The position numbers were made by a program, and so were the translations under genes. Positions 38,501 through 49,395 of a DNA stretch of 64,000 nucleotides are shown in pieces. This DNA is from Dipylidium caninum (taxonomy: Eukaryota; Platyhelminthes; Cestoda; Cyclophyllidea; Dipylidiidae), in contig QEYB01000952.1 of assembly GCA_017562135.1 (NCBI GenBank), forward strand, positions 310,001 to 374,000, given 5' to 3'. The notes beneath the pieces are model-generated. The model worked only from the letters and a program-made list of their open reading frames with translations. It was not told the DNA's origin and ran no database searches. Positions within the stretch are counted from its first letter, which is position 1. Each line of letters begins with the position of its first letter.

Positions 38501-41500
38501 CTTAGCCGACCTCAACATCACCGAGCACATCGAGGGCGATCAGTGCAAGTTCGCTCTCTGGGCGGGTCGTGTGCCGCCGGTCAGCGACTACCGTCTGGTG
38601 CTTAGGGCTCCCACCCTCGAAGTCAAACAGGTTCGAGTCATAAATTTCCGCTAATAGATGGTAGTTGACAAATACCATCACCGCGAGGACTGCGGGAAAA
38701 TCGACACTTTGTTTCTGGGAATATATGCATTCTTAAAAGAATTATGAGAAACCCAGTACCCGATGTTCGTGCATTAAATACAATTCAATTTGACTTCTTC
38801 ATCCCTTCTTTTTGTAGACATGGGTGCGTGCCATCCGCGAAGCAATGCGCGAACGTATGTTTAGCGTCCAGAGCCTCCACCAAGATAACGCCTCCACCTC
38901 CGGCAAATTCAGCACAGACAACATCTCTGCCCTCGATGCTTACTATATCCGAGAAAACTATCAAGTACGGCGACTTCTCTACCTAAACCTTGAGGCCTCA
39001 TTTGGTTTTAAAACTACACTTAGGTCCGATTTGTTAGCAAAAGTGAATTTCTATACCATTTTAGTAATGCAGAAGGCCTTTTTACTATATAAATTTGGCG
39101 TCCTTTTATAGGTTCCATTGAAAGTGATTTCAAGTATATGGAAGACATTCTCACCTTTGGTTGCGCCTCTTTAGCCAGTACATTCTGCTGGTGCTATTTT
39201 TTTCATCTGTAGGCTCAGGGTCCAAATGAGATATCAGTAGCAGCCCATCAAATCGTGCAGCTAATTCAACGCACCGCACAACCGACCACTGAGTGCCTGA
39301 CTTCCCCACCGGCCACACCGACAGGGGCGGCAATGCCGGGGGAGGGTGAGACGGACGGAGCAAGTGAGTTGCCGTGGGCACTGGTGCGCTTTGTGGTTAC
39401 GGGTAGTGCCTCCTCGCCGAACGCGCCTGTCGACGAAGGTTTCATCCCTACGCGTCTCATTGGGGCACCAGTATATCCACGTGCAGCTTCTATTACTGCC
39501 GGCACAAGCAGTGGCGGTCGGCGTTCGATGCGTCGCTGGCTCCCGTCTGCAGGCGTCGGAGCCAAGGAGCGACGTCAAATCCTTCACAGCAGTGCCATCG
39601 CCGGGAAGAGAGGCTCAAAAGCCGACATGGCTCCTCCTCCTATTCCGCTCGTTAACGTAATCTCCCCCCTTTTGATAACACTTAGCGCCTATTTGCAATT
39701 ATTAACCATCCTGCTCGGTTTATCGCAGCGAGCTCGAGGCGCATCCACACACCAGCCTGTAATGTCGGTGGCTGGTGTTGCAGCACAGGACAGCACGTCG
39801 TTATTGGACAACGTCTCGGAGGAGAGTGTAGAGCTGGAGCTGCCGCCACCGATGGTGGAACTACAAGCCCTGCCAACTACCTCTGCGGTTACCGTGGAGA
39901 GCGAGAGCGACGCTGCTGCTGTTGTCGCCGCAGAGACAAAGGATAGTGAGGAGGGTGATAAGGTGCCGCAGATATCCAGTCGCTCACCTTCCACCCTCAA
40001 CATCTCTACCATGGGCTGCGAACTACAGGTGAGTGTTTTACCTAACCTCAGGTAAATTAAATCGTCTGCATGAGAGTATGCTTTATTTCTAAAATCACTC
40101 ATCTGATATTTTTGCTAAGTTTCCTGTGAATATCGTCACGCGCCTAACTTGTATGGTAATTTTGGTTTCAGAGCAAATTTGCTACGCTTTCGAGTCATTG
40201 AAAACCTCGTTATCCTAACAAAAGTCTGGTTGTGACATCCTTTCCCACCGAATTTTTTGCGCGTGTCAAGGGGCGTACGGCATAGGCGAAATTGTGTATT
40301 AAGTATATTTCCCCGTAGCATTAATGTTGGGTTTTTATCCTTCTTCCTTGCTTGCCTGCTCAGTTATGTGAAAATCGGATGCGTGACAACTTGTGTATTG
40401 CTATGCTTTGCGAGCGTCGGTAGCGGAAAGAGGTAGGCACGTCGGCCAGTTGGCGAAAAACGCCGCATTTCGGAGCGAGATCCACGCACTGTCCCGAGCC
40501 CTCCCCGTGCCGACGATTCGCCAGACTGGCGCGATGACTCATCCTCCCTCTTCGGCTCCCTCCTTCCCACCCTCCACTTTCCTTTCTTTTTGGCTGTTAG
40601 GCCAATAACCTGCACCGAGTCTTGCCTAATCTGAAGTTTTGTGATGGGAATTTTCCTAGTTCACACACTGTCTTTGCGTTTGATTTGATCAAAATGACTG
40701 TATGGTGTCACTGCCATTATTCACCCATTGGCACCCAAATTGGCAGGCGTAATGTGAAGATTCTCACAAGAACATTTACAATCGTCGCCGGATTTGCTTC
40801 CGCCACTCTTTCCACCCAACGTATCCCCACAAATTCTTAAAACCCTTCATGAATAAGCTTATACGCCAAGTGCGCTTTATTCAAAGTCAGATTTTTCGAG
40901 CTCTAAATTTCTTCATTGTCCCTTACTGGAAAGTGTGAAACGCCAATCGTGTCCATCAACTGGAGACTGATCTGTATGCTGCTGTTGTATCAACATTACA
41001 CAACTACAAATATATGAAACACCAGAAACTTCAATTAAATTTGCCTTCACAACAGCCGATTTGCTGCACTTCGTTTTTTTGTTTGCAAGCAAGCATTCAT
41101 CGTGGTGTTGAATCTCAGGAGTCCTCGTTTCCCAATACTGGAGTTTTACCCTTTAACAGTAAACACCCGTTGATAAGTCCTTCTGTGGATTTGCAAACAA
41201 GACGGCCATTAGGAACGCTAAATTCTTTTTTGCGGCTCTCCGTTGCCACATTTTACAACGATTAGTCCATGTTTAGCGTACACAAGTGTTCTTGTTTTTT
41301 GGCTATTGTTCAATGCGTTATCAACTTTACCTTTCGGTTTTTCATTTTAAATTACCTAAGTAGTTTTGCATTCAGACAAACCAAAGAATTTCTTTTTCGG
41401 TAGAAGGGACTTATGTTGCCAACGCTTTGACGATCTATACGCTAAGTTACGCACCCGGTCATATTTTCTCTATCTAGTGCACAGAATTGACACCGACATG

Positions 41501-42519
41501 TCTTCTTGTTCTGTTTAGGTAATTAGAAGTGGTATTTTCAGAATGTGCCGATAATTTACTTTTCAGACGGCGAGTTCAGAACTCAATCTCTCGCGCATGG
41601 TGGAGATAATAGGGGAAGGCGAGGACGGCCATGGTGCTGGTCACTACTTGCCTCCGGTGCTTACTGGAGTGCCATCCGATTTGCAACAAAACACTTTGGG
41701 CACGCTGCGCTTGCACGGTGCTCTACGCGTGGCCACTCAGTTGGTGGGCGCATTGGAGGCTTCCCTCGCGGACCTCACTATCGGTGACGACGCCGCCGCC
41801 GCCGACAGCTCGCCCCGGCCTGCGACCACTACTTCCACGGCCGCACAGGATGAAGAGCTGCTCAAAGCGATCGCAGAGGATTCCACCACCTTGTGTTTCG
41901 TAAACCGCCATCTCCTTCTTTTCGATCGAGGCCTCGTGATCGCTGACGCGGCTGTCGAGGCCGTCTCGCGCAGTGATGGTGTCACACGCCAGATGCGGTG
42001 CCAATTCAGACACTTCCTCTTTTTCTCACAAATCGCTCTACTGGTGCGTCTTTTCAACCTGATCCTCCCTCATTATCATCCGAATTTGACTTGTTGGATT
42101 GATTTGTTCTTCATAAATAGTGTATGGACGTTCGAAGTTCGACGATGGTGGACTATTGTTTTTTAACATCCCAAAAAATCTTTGAGAAGCTTGATTAATG
42201 GACGATAATTTTGTCAGTGAGACATTTGAAGTACATAACGTTCTCTATTAAATACTTTAGGAGGACATCAGCGTTGCTGGATCGAGGCCCACAGAGGAGC
42301 AAGTGTTATGGTTCTGTGTCTCAGAGCGGCCACGGCGCTCAACAGCGTCAGCGGTGTGTGGTGGCCTTGGCAGCGCGGAGGGTGGTCTGCAGTCGCATCT
42401 TTGCCACGTCTTAGCGCCCCATTCTCCTGAGATTCGTGTTCGTTGGCTCACCGAACTTAACGCCGCGTTGGAGCAGAGCAAGCGTCACTCCGCTCTCGTA
42501 CCTGCCTCTGGCGACGAAG
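23515..42519 (+). CDS. TRIO: Trio/Kalirin-type RhoGEF lacking a recognisable second DH domain (3' end open)
   Basis: A guanine-nucleotide exchange factor for Rac/RhoG in axon guidance and cell migration. I joined 26 coding blocks from 23515 to 42519; reading phase is consistent at every junction. Domains in order: SEC14 (from GKYAMLPGGRTRNGGPIL, exons 23515-24219, 24363-24542 and 24708-24896); spectrin repeats (for example QIYQFRLFEDDASRMTGW and FHTRAEAFLNSCTTWE; exons 25131-33162, including YKTSEQVISVLRSLEKDY); linker exon 34155-34468; DH1 (34543-34765 and 36841-37296) with LPEDVGHCFVSFGDQ and the signature LIKPVQRITKYQLLL; PH1 (37697-37875, 38477-38630 and 38818-38964) with CKFALWAGR; SH3 (from 39213: NEISVAAHQIVQLIQR, then WALVRF and a distal WLPSAG); and a second PH domain (41567-42043 and 42261-42519) with RHLLLFDRGLVIADA and IRVRWLTELNAALEQS. 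Exon 40028 joins 41567 in phase 0. In Trio, DH2 should lie between SH3 and PH2, and none is seen. The last exon ends at a GT with one base over, so more exons follow. Confidence 0.9.
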
Positions 42520-44049
42520 GTATCTTCCCCTTCATTGGTTTTTTCATTGCCAATATATTTACTTGTTGATTTTACGCACTCTTGATCGAGACAATAGACC
42601 ACCGCAGCCGCTTGGATTATTTTCCCTTCATTCTCCGTCCACAGTTTCCAATATGAGCCCATCTCTTCCAACAAGGGGGACTTCACTGCTCGCCTAGGAG
42701 CGGTTCGTGCATTCGGCCACTTTTTTCCGCACGAACTCCTGTGCCCCGCATCTGTACATAACATCTAGCCTCGTTCATTTCAACAGGCTTTCATCCTCCT
42801 TCTCTCCTCCCTTTCTTGACTTTTAACCAGCTTCCCCCTGTGCATTTACCTGGTATGCGCGTGTGTTGAACGGTTAATTAATAAGCCCCTTCTTACTTCC
42901 TCCCCCAATCTCCCTGTCTCAATCTGACCCCTTCTAGTTTGTGCTAGGGATCCTCATAGACGCTCGCACGCGCATGGTCACAGAGACAAGGAGATAAGCA
43001 AGAAAGTGGATTTCAATGCTCCGGACTTCCGTTACTCCATCTCTTTACTGTGCATATCCTATAAATATACTGCATTGTACACTAGTCATCAGCATCGTGA
43101 TTAATTCCCACTGCCCTCCCCAGTTTTAACCCTGCTTGACGTATTGGCTACCGTACAAGGTCAAATAAGGCTACTAACGTCGTATCTGTGCTATGGGTTG
43201 GTCACCGGTGTCATTCATACTGTCAAGGATCTCTTCCTTTTGGAATATTTTAGATTGTTTGAAGTTTACAGCGTCGTACCGCACAAAACCCTGGTTTTCT
43301 GAGTAGGGTTTTTCCGAGCTTTTGATAGCCGCGTAAGTTAGGTCCAGAGTAGTACTTAAAACTAGTCCCATGAGTTGGATGATCGAAATGGGTCAGGCAA
43401 CGCTTGTGGGGGGCCCTTCGGCCTCTATTGGTGATTTCAGTACGACGTGAGTCCTCTCGCTAATTCTGCGGTCAGACTAGGGTCACGGGACGTCTCATAC
43501 GGGATCGCCCCATCGTGTGGCGACTGCACTGACCGTTCCCGGTCTGTTCGCTCTTGACCTCTCAAAGACCCAGTCGATGGCTCTTGACGGTGCGCAGAGC
43601 TCTGCGCAAACAATTATGATGCTAATGTCGGGATTTAACACGGTGTACTGCCTCGATTACCTGCCATTACGTGTGACGGGTAAAGCCGAGGCTACGCATT
43701 TTCCCCAATGCGTGTGGGGACGCTTCAGCGTGAAATAGGCTAGTCTCCGCTTCTCGTTTTAACACCTGGGTCAGTTGTACCACTCGGATCGGGCGGATTT
43801 TTCCTGCTTTTTGGTGTTTTCTCATCCCACGGTGACTTCGTGGCTCAAAAAGTCAGTGCAATGAGAGAGCCGCGTTTATCGCTTAAGTGAACGACGATTA
43901 TATGGACGGTGGACAAGGATGTGCGCGTGTTTATGCAAATTCTTACTAGCCTAAGAAAAGTGCAAGCGGGTCTAGCACAGAACTGGTGATGGCTGCTGGT
44001 TACAGAATGAAGATGGCGCGACGGTGAACGGGGAGAAATTTGTCTCAGT
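42520..44049. other. Trio 3' region, no exon recognised
   Basis: The final Trio exon or exons should lie here, but I could not identify them. The region has mixed composition and no family-like open frame. The plus frame at 43517-43738 lacks any signature. Confidence 0.35.
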
Positions 44050-44318
44050 TCACTCTGCGTTCTCTTCGTCGACCTCCCTGACGGCACTCAGCATGTGGTG
44101 GCCGTGAACATACCTCTCAGTCACATTTAGCGGGGTGGGAGATGTTACGGTTTTTCCTCCTCGGTCGCTGATGGCGTTGTTGTTGTTTAAGTTTACGATT
44201 TCGTAGGCTGACGCGTTTTGCTTGAAATCAGCAATCTGATCGTTTTCTTCCGACGTGAACAACCTACTTGGGGCTTCCGCATCATTCTTGATTTCTGTTT
44301 GTGCGGTGACATCCGTAT
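44050..44318 (-). CDS. Candidate last exon (stathmin gene tail or separate gene)
   Basis: An open frame follows an AG acceptor at 44319-44320 and reads to TGA at 44050-44052. It is polar and looks coding: DTDVTAQTEIKNDAEAPS, EENDQIADFKQNASAYEI and a close at REVDEENAE. It has no conserved domain. It lies downstream of the stathmin-like exons on the same strand, but I could not show a phase-consistent link. Confidence 0.35.
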
Positions 44319-45143
44319 CTAAGGAACGGAGGGTTAAAAAGTTTGATCAATGGTTTTTTAGCCTCCTCATCAGCCTGTCTCTCTTTTTAGAGGCGCTAAA
44401 CAAATGCGACCGACATTGAAGAGCTGGCATTGTGGATGAGTAACAGACTGCATTAAAAATGCGTATTTTCCTTTCCTCCTGCGTCAAGTCGAGCCTACTC
44501 GTGAGTCCCTCACATTGGAGGTCCTGTCTACGACCAGTCGACGCATACACGTTTAAGGATCCAGATCTACGCCGGTCAATGCTCCGGAACCATTAGTCCA
44601 CAGTCTCGACTTTCACCCTCTGAGAACCGCGCCCACTGCCATCGTTTTGGCTAACGGCTTCGGGGCATTTCTTGAACCCTTCTACTGCTTGGAGAATAAT
44701 TAGAGCGCGCGATTTGTGTCAATATTCGACTAGTCAATCTGCTTGGGATGTCGTGCTCCTGACACCGTGCAGTCCAGACTCGACAACACTTATTCTTACA
44801 TCTGACTCGGTAGAGGCCCTCCTCAATTACCATTGCCGTGACCAATTCCCTAAAAATGTTACGTTATATCTTGGGGGGCAAGTGCTCCATGCAAAGGCCA
44901 TTTGGATTCACCGTTTTCACTGGTTCCGGTGCTTGAGGACTCACTTTCTCCCGCCTCATCGCTCCTCGCAACCTGCAGTAAAGTGAAAGGGAAGAACTAA
45001 TCAACGTGCGTTGATGGGGCCTTTTCAGTACTCACTTACACTTTGTGTCTCATTTCGTTAAAACTCTGAACATTTACTAACCACGGGGTAGTAATTGCAG
45101 ACTTCAGAATGCAGATCATCACAATCTAATAAGTGCGACTCAC

Positions 45144-46509
45144 TTCAGACGCAGGAGCGTCCTCGATGTTGCGTGAAGCTTGCTTGGCGAACTTCTCAAA
45201 CCGTCGACTTATTCCGGATTTCCTCATGGCCAAAGCCTGAGGGTGAGAGCAAAAGTAAAAGAATCGAGATATGGGTGGGCGCTAGTTTCAGCTTAGACTT
45301 AGGCTACTGTGAATGGTGAGGAAAAGACCACCCTGCCGGCGTGCTGACAGCTTGGTCCTATCTGGAACCGCACTGAACGCAAGAGTCAAAAGTCGTGGGT
45401 CCATGCGGCTGCACCTCCTTACCGCCGACGTATTTGAGGAGTGCAGGGCGAGCTAATTGTGAATATAAGGGAGCTGCCCTGACCACTTTCCACGCAGTAG
45501 TTTGGTAGCGACTCGATTTTACTTTCAACCATTGGAGCGTGTGTGTGTGTGGATGCATTTGACTAATTACATGCGAAGTGGCATAAATAGAGTGCAACAC
45601 ACGCACTGAAAGAACCATCAACTGTACGCGAAAAGCCGGCGTTAAAATATAGCACGCCGGAGGCAGTGATGAGGGCGATCTTCTGTCAACACAAGTTGTC
45701 AGAATGTTGACTAATTAGAGTCGACGCCGCTCTGTAGTAAAGATGATGTTAGTCACAAAGTTAAGGCAGCCATGATCCTCAACCGGGCGGTGGGGCCGCG
45801 CTGCCAACAGAAAGTTATCTACAGAATGCTCCAGGCGAAAAAGGCCATTTGCAGAAGGCGTTCAAGCTTAGGCACATCAATTCAGCTGTGCTTGTGGGAC
45901 TCACTGATTTGTCTGAGGACGAGCAATGTGTGTCAACATTAAAGTTAATAATGCGACAGTAACAAATGAGATTATTACTCGGACAATGTTTACCTTAAGA
46001 TGCTTCTGTTCAGCTCTCTCCAATTTTTCGTTCAACTCCTCCGCCGTCAGTTTCGGCGCCCGTGGAAGTGGCTCCAGACGCTAAATTAAACTTCGTCACG
46101 AAATTTAAACCTAAACTACCTTCAGACGTTTAGGTAATGGTTTCTTAGAGCTGTCCAAACACGTGTCCAGCTCTCCGTCCAGATTTATCTCAAAGACCAC
46201 GTATCCTTTTTTGGCAATAATGGCGTCAACACCACCCACGTCATCGCACTTTGAGTCCTGCGCCTTGATATTGGAGGCAGTTTCGTCGTCAGGAGTCTTC
46301 TCCCTTTTAGGTGCCTCAACAGATTTTGCATCCTCCACCTGAGTGCCGGAGGCCGTCTCACCCTCATTTCCCACGACTGCAGGGAGGGCGGCGTGTTCCT
46401 CGGTCTTGGAGGCCGCCACGTCCAACCCGATGTCACCCGCTGCGCTCTGGTTGGGCACTGCACTAATGCCACTTATAACGGCCTCGGGAGATGATGCAGA
46501 GCACCCCAT
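45144..46509 (-). CDS. Stathmin-like protein with predicted N-terminal acylation motif
   Basis: Stathmins sequester tubulin dimers and promote microtubule disassembly. Exon 46120-46509 starts MGCSASSPEAV, followed by about 100 acidic, disordered residues. It then enters the stathmin domain with KKGYVVFEINLDGE and KKPLPKRLK. Exon 45994-46080 continues in phase with RLEPLPRAPKLTAEELNEKL and ERAEQKHLK, matching the family order 'FEIxL... PPKxxLSxEEIQKKLExAEERR'. Exon 45144-45236 encodes a basic helix (AMRKSGISRRFEKFAKQA) and has good splice sites; it may be part of the tubulin-binding coiled coil. An exon between 45.3 and 45.98 kb is probably missing from my reading. MGCS fits N-myristoylation plus palmitoylation. 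The frame is open for about 70 codons before this Met (to 46716), so the start is a choice based on the motif. Confidence 0.65.
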
Positions 46510-49395
46510 GCCTTGGACTCGGCTCTCGTTGTCTCGGCCTAATACACCCTCGGGGTAGAAGCCTCCCAGTGTGCGAGTATTGATTGAAGCGGAGTTCAAA
46601 TGTACGTGTCGCATCGTTGCCACTGCGCCCTCTCGCATCGGGTAGACGGTGGCAAGCACTCCTTGGACGCGTGAAACGAAGTTAAAGACAGCCCACTTGG
46701 GTTGAAATCTCTCCACTTTACAAAACTTGGCAATATATGGGAGTTGCTACCGAAGTATGTCAGTCCTAAAGTCTTGTCCACGCGTCGGCATCTAAAATCA
46801 TCCCAATTTTTCAGTAAATCCACGCCTCCGTCGTCTTCCTCTGGTCCGACCCAGCGAATAGTTTTCACCGTTCTATATGTCTGACTGAGTTTAGTTCCCA
46901 CTAATGAAACTTCCTTACAGCAAATGGCTTTGGTTCTGATTTTCTGCTAACGACAGCAAGTCTCGCGAGTGCGCACAAACAACGAAACTTGTGGTTCACC
47001 GACCACAAAGGCGTGCGTTCAACCGTTGGTCACCCTAGGGAGGAGCATGCCAGCAATCCGGTTGAGGTTTTCCCTCCAAGGCAATTATCCGTTGACTCGA
47101 CAGAAATGCGGTAAAATTCTGTCCAAATTGCAACCATAGATTATCTCCCATCATCACCCCCCCTCATTAAAATCTAAGAATTCAAAGATAGCAATCACCA
47201 ACTCTCGGTGAGATTGAAAAGAGTATCGTAAAGCTGGTGAAAGATTTGCGGAAATGGGGCCCTAGTGGCAAAATAAGTCGTTTATTTCGGGAACTTAACT
47301 GGGCGATATAAAGAGCAGAGGCGCTAAATTTCGATGTCCTCACAAGCTCTCAAACATCGCCAGATCTTGATACGCCCGCGGAGGGCCTGATGCAAAGGAA
47401 CGACTAGTTGACATCATAGGTTAACACCCAGTATCTTGCATCCTACTTCTCCATTCTAGATTCTCGTGGCTTGAATGTGGGTAGTGGGACCAGCCTCCCA
47501 ACTTAACTATGCTTCGACGGTAGACCTCCTTCTGTTGTGGCCGAGCTTTTCTAGACTTTGACAGTCGATCATATTTTGGAACAAGTTGGGATTAAAGGGA
47601 ACATTATACTTCAGCGCTCGATGACGAGGAGTGCCTCTTCTCGCAAGGCCATGACCACCTGTGTGGCAGGGCTGGCTCACGCGTTACGCGGTTTTTGCGG
47701 CGCAGTCTTCAACATCCGGCCCCTCCTTGTTAGACACTTCGCTGCGCAGCCCATTTTTGAAGGTAGACTATTAGATTACGTCAAAACGACCACCCTCTCT
47801 CCCTTCTTCCCCTGTGAAACGGCCATTTCTAGCCACGGTGTGACATTAATGGAGGACTGACCAAATACGATTGGCTGTCCGCCACTCCGATGTGACGGGG
47901 AGGACGTACTGTGGCGAGAGAGTGCGGGAAATGTGTGAACCGAAAATTTTCTCCTTTAATGGTACAGCGAGTTTATTTGTATACAACACATCGTCATCAC
48001 ATAGCCTTTGAAAGAAAGATTGGGGCGATCGTCAAGCTGTACTTTTACACATGGCCGTTTAGCAAAGACTGTTACAGATATAACTTTACGTACACGGAAA
48101 GACTCTGGGGCTCCACAGCTTAGAAGGAATGGGCAAACGGCGTTATTTAGACTCCATCTATTTTTGGGCGCTACAATAGTGCAGGAATCTGATGAGTAGT
48201 AAGCACAGCATTTTGGCGTGAATTTGGAGAAATATTTCCTGCTACCAGTGCAAAATTTGAGTCCATGGAACTCAGGTTTCGATTTAACTGCCGCTACAAA
48301 CCCCAAATGAGCCTGATCGCGATTACGTGATTCCAATCAGTCTTTAATAAATTGAGTGAATAGATAAGGCTTGCTAATTTTCTGCAAAATTATTAATGTC
48401 CCAAGAGGTTTACGAAAGATAACAAAAACCGGGGGTGTGGTCAAAATACACTTAAAACATATCGAAGAGCTACAACAAGCAGTATTCTGATAGAAAAGCT
48501 CCTAATCCTACTCAACTGTTGGTTGTCCTTCCATTGATAAAGTTTCTTATAACAAATTAAACTTGACCTCTGCATTTGATGGACCTACAGCTGGTCAGTC
48601 TTTCTCTACCGTAACAACAGACAACTTATGTAAAGAAGTGTGAGGGTTGATTATGTGAACGTGCAACTAGAAGATTTGAGGTTTTAAGATGATGGGATGC
48701 ACTTTAGAAAAAGTTGCGATTCAGTCGCAGTCGTTGGCAATTTGCAGTACATTCTGATTCGACTATAAACTCGGCATTTAAAGTTAATGAAAATTCCGAA
48801 TACTTGTTCGCTCCTATTGACGTATAATAGGAGAAAGAAAAGTTGGATCATCTCCTCGTAGGAGAAAGGCTGGCAGACTTAGCAAAGGTTGGTGGCCACT
48901 GCGCTAACCACACGCGAATGGATCAAAAAAGGCCCATGCCAACAACGTGATGATGCATCCATTAACTATGCGTGTTGATCCAGACTGAATATTTCGAATC
49001 ATTCCAAAATGCGGCTTCTAAGACCCTGGAAACTGCAATTAAATGTGAATAAATGGCTTCCTTGCCTCCTACCAAATTCTATTTCGGCTCATCGACCTCG
49101 GAGGTTTGACGATTGTTTGAGATATACCAAGTCTTTTCGTTATGGACATCCACATACATAAACGAATATATATATATATATTGGTCGAAAATACGGTCGA
49201 TCAAAAAGAAATTCTTGCTATACGCATCTAGTAGACTTATATCGACGAAATTTTTATTCAGCCAATATGATAAGCCATGGTTTCATAAAATTCGTCAAAT
49301 GTCTATTAAATGCCGTTTAATCGCGTCACGTTTGTTTGCATTGCCCACTAGCATCATCACAAGGACAACTTTTGCGCACACGACAACCGCGCGCG
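46510..49395. other. Gene-poor stretch, little recognised
   Basis: Nearly 3 kb with no gene I can name. It begins with open sequence upstream of the stathmin start Met. A short plus frame near 47,210-47,315 (EIEKSIVKLVKDLRKWGPSG) faintly recalls a non-LTR reverse transcriptase spacer. The frames at 47558-47860 (+) and 47956-48336 (-) have no known features. A (TA)n repeat is at 49166-49181. The last few hundred bases should contain the promoter of the LDH-like gene. Confidence 0.3.
49166..49181. repeat. (TA)n microsatellite
   Basis: About eight uninterrupted TA units upstream of the LDH-like gene. Confidence 0.9.

Noticed and set aside
39657..39728. Treating 39657-39728 as coding
   Set aside because: It is in frame, but hydrophobic and T-rich with clean GT and AG ends; it is better explained as a 72-nt intron.
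39261..40102. Long antisense frames opposite the Trio SH3 and linker exons
   Set aside because: Shadows of GC-rich coding sequence on the plus strand.
47210..47315. Possible reverse-transcriptase remnant (EIEKSIVKLVKDLRKWGPSG)
   Set aside because: Only one weakly matching segment; no catalytic motif or neighbouring endonuclease could be found.
48870..48905. Pol III A-box-like motif on the minus strand (TAGCGCAGTGG)
   Set aside because: No B box at the right distance and no cloverleaf; not enough for a tRNA or SINE call.
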